Source: Colwellia sp. 75C3 (GTDB taxonomy: Bacteria; Pseudomonadota; Gammaproteobacteria; Enterobacterales; Alteromonadaceae). Taken from it: a stretch of DNA of 64,000 bases. A model generated the notes under the pieces. The model did not search any database. It had not been told where the DNA came from and saw only the letters and a list, made by a program, of their open reading frames with translations. The stretch lies in contig NZ_PJAU01000059.1 in NCBI RefSeq assembly GCF_002836255.1, positions 310,001 through 374,000 of the forward strand, in the 5' to 3' direction. Positions 56,200 through 64,000 of the stretch are shown one piece after another; position 1 is the stretch's first letter; every line of letters starts with the position of its first letter. The translations under genes and the position numbers were made by a program.

Positions 56200-56230
56200 G
56201 GCTGGTGATTTAAACGTCACCGGCCTTTTT
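56200..56230 (+). terminator. rplL-rpoB attenuator
   Basis: GGCTGGTGA at 56200-56208 pairs with TCACCGGCC at 56217-56225 (one wobble), followed by five T. It sits where E. coli has the partial terminator that reduces rpoBC relative to rplJL. Confidence 0.8.
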
Positions 56231-56416
56231 GCGCTTTTGTTGTTAAGAAATAAATGTTTTTATTTCTTAACAAAGCATTATTAAGCGTTTAGGTAATTTT
56301 CTAATTATTAGAAAATAATCTAGTAATATTTAGACGTAAATATTACAGCATAACCTGTCTAACTGAGCTTTGCTCAGTAGGCAGATTTGGCCATAACCAG
56401 CAAGCTGAGGAACCCC

Positions 56417-59400
56417 ATGGCTTACTCATACTTTGAGAAAAAGCGAATTAGAAAGGACTTTGGTAAAAGTGCACAAGTAATGGAATATCCATTCTTGTTG
56501 TCCATTCAACTCGATTCTTTCCGCAAGTTTATTGATATTGACGCAACAGGTGAAACCGGTCTAGAGGCTGCTTTTCGTTCTATTTTCCCGATTAAAGCTT
56601 ATTCAGGTAGCTCAGAATTACAATATGTTAGCTATCGTTTAGGTGAACCATTATTTGACGTTAAAGAATGTCAAATTCGTGGTGTGACTTATTCTGCACC
56701 ATTACGCGTAAAATTACGCTTAGTGGTTTACGATAAAGAAGCCGCAGCAGGTACTGTTAAAGATATCAAAGAGCAAGAAGTGTACATGGGCGAAATCCCG
56801 TTGATGACAGATAACGGTACTTTCGTAATCAATGGTACTGAGCGTGTTATCGTTTCACAATTACACCGTTCACCTGGTGTATTCTTTGATCACGATAAAG
56901 GTAAAACTCACTCATCGGGTAAAGTATTATATAACGCACGCGTTATTCCTTACCGCGGTTCATGGTTAGACTTTGAATTTGATCCAAAAGATAACTTATT
57001 TGTACGTATAGATAGACGCCGTAAATTACCAGCGTCAATCATTTTACGCGCACTAGAATATTCTACTGAAGAAATTCTGGCGATGTTCTATGACACAACT
57101 GAATACACCATTAAAGGTGATAAGTTAGTCATGGATCTTATCCCTGAACGTCTTCGTGGTGAAACAGCTATTTTTGATATTTCTATCAAAAAAGGTGAAG
57201 TATTAGTTGAATCTGGTCGTCGTATTACGGCACGTCATATTCGCGCTTTATCTAAAGCTAAAATTGAGAAACTAGACGTACCAGCAGAGTACATTGTTGG
57301 TCGTGTTTTATCAAAAGCTTACATCGACAAATCTACGGGTGAAGTAATTGCTGAAGCAAATGCCGAAATCACGTTAGAATTATTAGCCGAGCTTAGCCAA
57401 GCGGGCCATAAAGTATTATCTACTTTATACATGAACGAATTCGATGTTGGTTCATACATGTCTGACACTCTTCGTGTAGATGGTTCAACTAACAAGTTAG
57501 AAGCGTTAGTTGAAGTATACCGCATGATGCGTCCAGGCGAGCCACCAACAAAAGATGCGGCAGAAACGTTGTTTAACAACTTATTCTTCGCATCAGAGCG
57601 TTACGACTTATCTAAAGTAGGTCGTATGAAGTTCAACCGTCGTGTTGGCAACGCAGATGATGTTGGTACTGGTATCTTGTCTAAAGAAGACATTATTTCA
57701 GTAATGAAAACCTTAATCGGCATTCGTGACGGTAAAGGCGAAGTTGATGATATCGATCACTTAGGTAACCGTCGTATTCGCTCTGTTGGCGAAATGGCTG
57801 AAAACCAATTCCGTGTTGGTCTTGTTCGTGTTGAACGTGCGGTACGTGAACGTTTAAGTCTTGGTGACTTAGATGCAATCATGCCACAAGATCTAATCAA
57901 CGCTAAGCCAATTTCTGCGGCAGTGAAAGAGTTCTTTGGCTCATCACAATTGTCACAGTTTATGGATCAGAACAACCCGTTATCAGAAGTAACACATAAA
58001 CGTCGTATCTCAGCCTTAGGGCCGGGTGGTTTGACACGTGAACGTGCTGGTTTTGAAGTACGAGATGTACATCCAACGCATTACGGTCGTGTTTGTCCAA
58101 TCGAAACGCCAGAGGGTCCAAACATTGGTTTGATCAACTCGCTTTCATGTTACGCACGTACCAATGATTACGGTTTCTTAGAAACACCTTACCGCAAAGT
58201 TATTGACGGTTTGGTTACTGATGACATCGATTATCTTTCAGCAATTGAAGAGGGTAACTTTGTTATCGCTCAGGCAAATGCTCAAAGTGATGATAAAAAT
58301 ATGTTAACTGAAGAGTTAGTTAACTGTCGTCACAGAAATGAATTTACGTTGAAATCTTCTGCTGAAGTTCAATATATGGATGTTTCTCCACAACAAATTA
58401 TTTCTGTTGCGGCGTCACTTATTCCATTCCTTGAACACGATGATGCTAACAGAGCCTTGATGGGTTCTAACATGCAACGTCAAGCTGTACCTACTTTACG
58501 AGTTGATAAACCGCTTGTTGGTACGGGTATGGAAAAAGTAGTAGCTGTTGATTCAGGTGTTACTGCAGTTGCCAAACGTGGCGGCGTAGTAAGCTATGTT
58601 GATGCATCACGCATTGTTGTAAAAGTTAACGAAAATGAAATGCATGCTGGTGAAGCCGGTATTGATATTTATAACTTAACTAAATACACGCGTTCTAACC
58701 AAAATACTTGTATCAACCAACGTCCAGTGTGTCGTATGGGTGAACCTGTTGTACGTGGTGATGTATTAGCCGATGGTCCTTCAACAGATATGGGTGAGTT
58801 GGCTTTAGGTCAAAACATGCGTATCGCATTTATGCCGTGGAATGGTTACAACTTCGAAGATTCAATGTTGTTATCTGAACGTGTTGCTATTGAAGATAGA
58901 TTTACTACTATTCATATCCAAGAGTTAACGTGTATTGCACGTGATACTAAATTGGGTAGTGAAGAAATTACTGCAGATATTCCAAACGTAGGTGAATCAG
59001 CATTATCTAAATTAGATGAAGCTGGTGTTGTTTATATTGGTGCTGAAGTAAATGGTGGAGATATCTTAGTTGGTAAAGTCACACCTAAAGGTGAAACACA
59101 ACTTACACCAGAAGAAAAACTACTACGAGCAATTTTCGGTGAGAAAGCTGCTGACGTTAAAGATAGTTCATTACGTGTACCTAACTCTGTTAAAGGTACT
59201 ATCATCGATGTTCAAATATTTACACGCGACGGTGTTGAAAAAGATGCTCGTGCTGTAGAAATTGAACAAATGCAACTTAAAGAAGTTAAGAAAGATCTTG
59301 GCGATGAATTAAGCATTTTAGAAGATGGTATTTACGCACGTACTAAGAAATTGTTGTTATCTACTGGTCTTAATGAGTCTGACTTAATGTCTATGTCTCG

Positions 59401-60445
59401 TGACAAGTGGTTAACACAAAACTTATCTGATGAAGGTCAACAAGCTGAACTTGAGCAAATTGCTGAGCAATTTGACAATATCAAGCAAGACTTTGATAAG
59501 AAGTTTGAAGTTAAACGTCGTAAGATCACTCAAGGTGATGACTTACAACCAGGCGTATTAAAGATTGTTAAGGTTTACTTAGCCGTTAAACGTCACATAC
59601 AGCCAGGTGATAAAATGGCTGGTCGTCATGGTAACAAGGGTGTTATTTCAAACGTAGTACCTGTTGAAGATATGCCATACGATGAGCACGGTGTACCAGT
59701 TGATATCGTATTGAACCCGTTAGGTGTTCCGTCACGTATGAACATTGGTCAGATCTTAGAAACTCACTTAGGTATGGCGTGTCGCGGTATCGGTGAAAAG
59801 ATCAACCGTATGCTAGAAGCACAACAAGAAATTCATAAACTACGTAACTTCATTCAAGATGTTTACAATGTAGGTGAGTCTCGTCAAGTCGTTGATGTTG
59901 CTAGTTTCTCTGATGACGAAGTTATGCGCTTAGCGGGTAATTTACGTGCCGGTTTACCAATTGCTACACCAGCATTTGATGGCGCTGCAGAGAAAGAAAT
60001 CAAAGAGCTATTTACACTTGCAGATATGCCACAAAGTGGTCAGTTCGTACTTACAGATGGCCGTACCGGTCGTGAGTTTGAGCGTCCTGTTACTGTTGGT
60101 TATATGTATATGTTAAAACTGAACCATTTAGTTGATGACAAGATGCATGCTCGTTCAACTGGTTCTTACTCACTAGTAACTCAGCAACCACTAGGTGGTA
60201 AAGCTCAGTTCGGTGGTCAGCGTTTCGGTGAGATGGAAGTTTGGGCATTAGAAGCATACGGTGCTGCTTATACCCTACAAGAAATGCTTACAGTTAAGTC
60301 TGATGATGTTAACGGTCGTACTAAGATGTATAAAAACTTAGTTGATGGTGATCATCGCATGGAACCGGGCATTCCTGAGTCATTCAACGTATTGTTGAAA
60401 GAAATCCGCTCGTTAGGTATTAACATCGAGTTGGACAAAGACTAG
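56417..60445 (+). CDS. rpoB: DNA-directed RNA polymerase subunit beta
   Basis: This is a core RNA polymerase subunit. Start ATG 56417 ([16 protein letters not shown]) with a GAGG site gives 1342 residues, identical in length to E. coli; a TTG ten codons upstream is not used. The rifampicin region reads [27 protein letters not shown], with wild-type-like residues at sites where resistance changes occur. The NIGLI loop, GRHGNKGV and a C-terminal clamp segment are present. rpoC begins 108 bp downstream. Confidence 0.99.
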   Translation: MAYSYFEKKRIRKDFGKSAQVMEYPFLLSIQLDSFRKFIDIDATGETGLEAAFRSIFPIKAYSGSSELQYVSYRLGEPLFDVKECQIRGVTYSAPLRVKLRLVVYDKEAAAGTVKDIKEQEVYMGEIPLMTDNGTFVINGTERVIVSQLHRSPGVFFDHDKGKTHSSGKVLYNARVIPYRGSWLDFEFDPKDNLFVRIDRRRKLPASIILRALEYSTEEILAMFYDTTEYTIKGDKLVMDLIPERLRGETAIFDISIKKGEVLVESGRRITARHIRALSKAKIEKLDVPAEYIVGRVLSKAYIDKSTGEVIAEANAEITLELLAELSQAGHKVLSTLYMNEFDVGSYMSDTLRVDGSTNKLEALVEVYRMMRPGEPPTKDAAETLFNNLFFASERYDLSKVGRMKFNRRVGNADDVGTGILSKEDIISVMKTLIGIRDGKGEVDDIDHLGNRRIRSVGEMAENQFRVGLVRVERAVRERLSLGDLDAIMPQDLINAKPISAAVKEFFGSSQLSQFMDQNNPLSEVTHKRRISALGPGGLTRERAGFEVRDVHPTHYGRVCPIETPEGPNIGLINSLSCYARTNDYGFLETPYRKVIDGLVTDDIDYLSAIEEGNFVIAQANAQSDDKNMLTEELVNCRHRNEFTLKSSAEVQYMDVSPQQIISVAASLIPFLEHDDANRALMGSNMQRQAVPTLRVDKPLVGTGMEKVVAVDSGVTAVAKRGGVVSYVDASRIVVKVNENEMHAGEAGIDIYNLTKYTRSNQNTCINQRPVCRMGEPVVRGDVLADGPSTDMGELALGQNMRIAFMPWNGYNFEDSMLLSERVAIEDRFTTIHIQELTCIARDTKLGSEEITADIPNVGESALSKLDEAGVVYIGAEVNGGDILVGKVTPKGETQLTPEEKLLRAIFGEKAADVKDSSLRVPNSVKGTIIDVQIFTRDGVEKDARAVEIEQMQLKEVKKDLGDELSILEDGIYARTKKLLLSTGLNESDLMSMSRDKWLTQNLSDEGQQAELEQIAEQFDNIKQDFDKKFEVKRRKITQGDDLQPGVLKIVKVYLAVKRHIQPGDKMAGRHGNKGVISNVVPVEDMPYDEHGVPVDIVLNPLGVPSRMNIGQILETHLGMACRGIGEKINRMLEAQQEIHKLRNFIQDVYNVGESRQVVDVASFSDDEVMRLAGNLRAGLPIATPAFDGAAEKEIKELFTLADMPQSGQFVLTDGRTGREFERPVTVGYMYMLKLNHLVDDKMHARSTGSYSLVTQQPLGGKAQFGGQRFGEMEVWALEAYGAAYTLQEMLTVKSDDVNGRTKMYKNLVDGDHRMEPGIPESFNVLLKEIRSLGINIELDKD

Positions 60446-60496
60446 GTATTAAGCCATAAGTCAGCTGAGCTTATCCTGATGGATAAGCCGGTCAGC

Positions 60497-60524
60497 GAAG
60501 AAGGCAAATGATTTTGCCTTCTTC
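60497..60524 (+). other. hairpin between rpoB and rpoC
   Basis: GAAGAAGGCAAA at 60497-60508 pairs perfectly with TTTGCCTTCTTC at 60513-60524 around TGAT. No T-run follows, so termination is unlikely. It may stabilise or separate the two messages. Confidence 0.5.
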
Positions 60525-60553
60525 TCAAAGTTTAACTCCGACAGGAGAAGTGT

Positions 60554-63500
60554 GTGAAAGATTTACTTAAGTTTCTTAAGCAACAGAATCAAACCGAAGA
60601 TTTCGATGGTATTCGCATCGGCTTAGCATCACCAGATTTGATGCGTTCTTGGTCATTTGGTGAAGTTAAAAAGCCAGAAACCATTAACTACCGTACTTTT
60701 AAGCCAGAACGTGACGGTTTATTCTGTGCACGTATTTTTGGTCCAGTAAAAGACTATGAATGTCTTTGTGGCAAATACAAGCGCTTAAAGCATCGTGGTG
60801 TTATCTGTGAAAAATGTGGCGTTGAAGTTACATTGACTAAAGTTCGTCGTGACCGTATGGGTCATATCGAATTAGCAAGTCCAGTGGCTCACATTTGGTT
60901 CTTAAAATCATTACCATCACGTATTGGTTTATTACTTGATATGACGTTACGTGATATCGAGCGAGTGCTTTATTTTGAATCATATGTTGTAACTGAACCT
61001 GGTTTAACAACATTAGAAAAAAGCCAAATTCTAACGGAAGAAGAATATCTTGACGCGTTAGAAGAGCACGGTGATGAATTCGACGCCCTAATGGGTGCTG
61101 AAGCTGTATTAGCTTTACTACAACAAATCGATCTTGATGGTGAAGTAGCGCAAATGCGTGAAGAATTACCAGAAATCGGTAGTGAAACTAAACGTAAAAA
61201 AATCACTAAGCGTTTAAAATTAATGGAAGCATTCGCTGCTTCAGGCAACAAGCCTGAGTGGATGATTATGAATGTTCTACCAATTTTACCGCCAGATTTA
61301 CGTCCATTAGTACCACTAGATGGTGGTCGTTTCGCGACTTCAGATCTTAACGATCTATACCGTCGTGTTATTAACCGTAACAACCGTCTAAAACGTCTTC
61401 TAGACTTAGTTGCTCCAGATATTATCGTACGTAACGAAAAACGTATGTTACAAGAATCTGTTGATGCACTTTTAGATAACGGTCGTCGTGGTCGCGCTAT
61501 TACTGGTTCTAACAAACGTCCTCTTAAATCTCTTGCCGATATGATTAAAGGTAAGCAAGGTCGTTTCCGTCAGAATTTACTAGGTAAGCGAGTTGATTAT
61601 TCTGGTCGTTCTGTAATCACGGTTGGTCCAACGCTTAAACTACATCAGTGTGGTTTACCTAAGAAAATGGCACTTGAGTTATTCAAACCATTTATCTACG
61701 GTCTTTTAGAGCGTCGTGGTTTAGCTACTACAATTAAAGCGGCTAAGAAATTAGTTGAACGTGAAGGCGCTGAAGTTTGGGATGTACTTGATGAAGTAAT
61801 CCGTGAACATCCAGTAATGCTTAACCGTGCACCAACACTTCATAGATTGGGTATCCAAGCTTTTGAACCTGTGTTGATTGAAGGTAAAGCAATTCACCTT
61901 CATCCACTAGTTTGTGCGGCATACAATGCCGATTTCGATGGTGACCAAATGGCGGTACACGTACCGTTGACAATCGAAGCACAAATGGAAGCACGTACGT
62001 TGATGATGTCAACGAATAACGTACTAGCACCAGCTAACGGTGAACCAATCATCGTACCATCACAGGATGTTGTATTAGGTTTATATTACCTAACAAGATT
62101 CCGTATCAATGGTTTAGGTGAAGGCATGTACTTCACTGACGAGAAAGAAGTAGAAAAGGCTTACCGTACTGGTGTAGCTGAACTTCATGCTCGCATTAAG
62201 GTTCGTATTACTGAGCACGTTAAAAATGCTGACGGTGAATGGGAACCAGTAACTAAATTACGTGATACTACCGTTGGTCGCGCAATTATGTGGCAAGTAT
62301 GTCCTAAGGGCTTACCTTATGACTTAATTGACAAACCACTTGGTAAAAAGCCAATTTCTAAATTGATTAACCATTCTTACCGTAATTTAGGTTTGAAAGA
62401 AACGGTTATCTTTGCTGACCAAATCATGTACACAGGCTTCCATTATGCAATGATTGCAGGTTGTTCTGTTGGTATTGATGATATGGTTATTCCAGAAGCT
62501 AAGTACACGATTGTAGAAGAATCAGAAGCTGAAGTAGCTGAAATTCAAGCACAGTTTGAGCAAGGCCTAGTAACTGCCGGTGAAAAATACAACAAAGTAA
62601 TCGATATTTGGTCGTCTGCGAACGAAAAAGTTTCGAAAGCAATGATGGATAACTTATCGAAAGAAATGGTTATGAACAAAGATGGTGTATTAGAAGAGCA
62701 AGACTCTTTTAACTCTATCTTTATGATGGCTGATTCAGGTGCTCGTGGTAGTGCTGCACAGATTCGTCAATTAGCTGGTATGCGTGGTTTGATGGCTAAA
62801 CCAGATGGTTCAATCATCGAAACACCAATCAAAGCTAACTTCCGTGAAGGTCTGACTGTATTACAATACTTCATCTCAACTCATGGTGCGCGTAAAGGTC
62901 TTGCCGATACAGCACTTAAAACAGCTAACTCGGGTTACTTAACGCGTCGTTTAGTTGATGTTGCACAAGATTTAGTGGTAACAAACCATGACTGTGGTAC
63001 ACATGACGGTTTACTAATGACACCATTGATTGAAGGTGGTGATGTTGTTGAACCTTTACGTGAACGAGTTCTTGGCCGTGTTGTTTGTGATGATGTACTT
63101 ATCCCAGGCACAGAAACAGTACTTCTTCCACGTAATACACTGATTGATGAAGCACTTTGTGATGTAATTGAAGAAAATTCAGTTGATCAAATTAAAGTAC
63201 GCTCAATCATTACCTGTAAAACTGACTTTGGTATTTGTGCTAACTGTTACGGTCGTGATTTGGCCCGTGGTCATATGATCAACCAAGGTGAAGCTATTGG
63301 TGTAGTTGCTGCACAATCAATCGGTGAACCTGGTACACAGCTTACAATGCGTACGTTCCATATCGGTGGTGCTGCATCTCGTGCTACTGCTGAAAACAGC
63401 GTACAAGTTAAAAATACAGGTACTTTGAAATTACAAAACGCTAAGTTTGTAACAAATTCAGAGAAGCATCTTGTAATTACGTCACGTTCATCAGAGTTAA

Positions 63501-64000
63501 CTATCATTGATGAAATGGGTCGTGAGAAAGAACGTTATAAAGTACCTTACGGTTCTGTACTTTCTAAAAATGACGGTCAAGCAGTTACCTCTGGCGATAC
63601 TATCGCTAATTGGGACCCGCATACTCACCCTATTATCACAGAAGTTGCTGGTAAGGTTCAATTCGTTGATCTTGCAGATGGCATAACTATGGTTCGCCAA
63701 ACTGATGAGTTAACAGGTTTATCAAGTATCGTTATTACTGATGCTGCACAACGTAATACTACCGGTAAAGAAATGCGTCCAGCATTGAAACTTGTAGATG
63801 CGAAAGGCAATGAAGTAATGATTGCTGGTACTGAAATACCAGCACTTTATTACTTACCAGGTAATGCGATTGTTAATCTTGAAGATGGCGCGGATGTTGG
63901 CGTTGGTGATGCACTAGCTCGTATACCACAAGCAAGTTCAAAGACTCGTGATATTACCGGTGGTCTTCCACGTGTAGCTGATTTATTTGAAGCGCGTAAA
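60554..64000 (+). CDS. rpoC: DNA-directed RNA polymerase subunit beta' (3' end beyond window)
   Basis: This is a core RNA polymerase subunit holding the catalytic Mg2+ site. It starts at GTG 60554 ([19 protein letters not shown]) with AGGAGAAG upstream. The frame stays open for 1149 codons to the window edge, so about 250 residues are missing. Visible: zinc-binding Cys70 and Cys72 in [14 protein letters not shown] with partners in CEKCGVE, the catalytic NADFDGDQM near 458, the bridge and trigger regions, and the second zinc cluster ([13 protein letters not shown]). The gene appears intact. Confidence 0.97.
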   Translation, partial: MKDLLKFLKQQNQTEDFDGIRIGLASPDLMRSWSFGEVKKPETINYRTFKPERDGLFCARIFGPVKDYECLCGKYKRLKHRGVICEKCGVEVTLTKVRRDRMGHIELASPVAHIWFLKSLPSRIGLLLDMTLRDIERVLYFESYVVTEPGLTTLEKSQILTEEEYLDALEEHGDEFDALMGAEAVLALLQQIDLDGEVAQMREELPEIGSETKRKKITKRLKLMEAFAASGNKPEWMIMNVLPILPPDLRPLVPLDGGRFATSDLNDLYRRVINRNNRLKRLLDLVAPDIIVRNEKRMLQESVDALLDNGRRGRAITGSNKRPLKSLADMIKGKQGRFRQNLLGKRVDYSGRSVITVGPTLKLHQCGLPKKMALELFKPFIYGLLERRGLATTIKAAKKLVEREGAEVWDVLDEVIREHPVMLNRAPTLHRLGIQAFEPVLIEGKAIHLHPLVCAAYNADFDGDQMAVHVPLTIEAQMEARTLMMSTNNVLAPANGEPIIVPSQDVVLGLYYLTRFRINGLGEGMYFTDEKEVEKAYRTGVAELHARIKVRITEHVKNADGEWEPVTKLRDTTVGRAIMWQVCPKGLPYDLIDKPLGKKPISKLINHSYRNLGLKETVIFADQIMYTGFHYAMIAGCSVGIDDMVIPEAKYTIVEESEAEVAEIQAQFEQGLVTAGEKYNKVIDIWSSANEKVSKAMMDNLSKEMVMNKDGVLEEQDSFNSIFMMADSGARGSAAQIRQLAGMRGLMAKPDGSIIETPIKANFREGLTVLQYFISTHGARKGLADTALKTANSGYLTRRLVDVAQDLVVTNHDCGTHDGLLMTPLIEGGDVVEPLRERVLGRVVCDDVLIPGTETVLLPRNTLIDEALCDVIEENSVDQIKVRSIITCKTDFGICANCYGRDLARGHMINQGEAIGVVAAQSIGEPGTQLTMRTFHIGGAASRATAENSVQVKNTGTLKLQNAKFVTNSEKHLVITSRSSELTIIDEMGREKERYKVPYGSVLSKNDGQAVTSGDTIANWDPHTHPIITEVAGKVQFVDLADGITMVRQTDELTGLSSIVITDAAQRNTTGKEMRPALKLVDAKGNEVMIAGTEIPALYYLPGNAIVNLEDGADVGVGDALARIPQASSKTRDITGGLPRVADLFEARK

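Noticed and set aside
60970..61515. 181-codon minus-strand frame over rpoC
   Set aside because: It is antisense to conserved rpoC, Ser/Arg-rich, with no support.

Overview
The window reads as a chromosomal segment of an AT-rich marine gammaproteobacterium, most likely an Alteromonadales member close to Colwellia. The basis is the low GC content, the E. coli-like lengths and order of the core genes (pdhR-aceEF-lpdA, ampDE, nadC, tRNA-tufB-secE-nusG-rpl-rpoBC), and accessory genes typical of that order (FabY-type ketosynthase, TonB-dependent receptor with an N-terminal carboxypeptidase-like domain, S9 peptidase, GGDEF proteins). The species is inferred; no database was searched.

Layout. 1-3 kb: nadC (cut by the window edge) with a retropepsin-like membrane protease, divergent from ampD-ampE. 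3-10.2 kb: the pyruvate dehydrogenase operon. The PdhR regulator sits behind a good promoter and a perfect PdhR box, then aceE, aceF, lpdA and a strong terminator. A vestigial second copy of the pdhR 3' end lies between pdhR and aceE. 10.4-14.2 kb: a membrane diguanylate cyclase, a hypothetical protein, a TonB-C-domain protein and a lipoprotein. 14.3-17.1 kb: acnB, reversed. 17.5-25.2 kb: a self-contained export module of HlyD-type adaptor, MacB-like ATPase, duplicated FtsX permease, sigma54 response regulator and sensor kinase. It is preceded by a well-formed -24/-12 promoter and two helically phased operator-like sites. 25-46 kb: mostly single genes (trhO, PAS protein, S9 peptidase, solute-binding protein, RIO kinase, K+ channel plus CPA1 antiporter, topB, TonB receptor, EamA exporter, fabY, AraC/GlxA regulator, PAS-GGDEF, dUTPase, DUF2726).

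47.2-64 kb: the translation/transcription superoperon region. tRNA-Thr, -Tyr, -Gly, -Thr and tufB are followed by tRNA-Trp, secE, nusG, then rplK, rplA, rplJ, rplL, rpoB and rpoC (cut by the right edge). The usual nusG-rplK junction is split by about 3 kb. That segment holds the decayed C-terminus of an AraC regulator, a NaChBac-type sodium channel gene, and a periplasmic-binding-protein gene whose signal-peptide region looks frameshifted. The L10 leader, the rplL-rpoB attenuator and several rho-independent terminators can be read directly.

Most notable observations: (1) the pdhR 3' duplication, in which every alignable coding difference is synonymous, pointing to recombination between diverged alleles; (2) the sigma54-controlled export module with its own two-component system, paired palindromes and a GAFTDA variant loop; (3) the island and gene relic between nusG and rplK.
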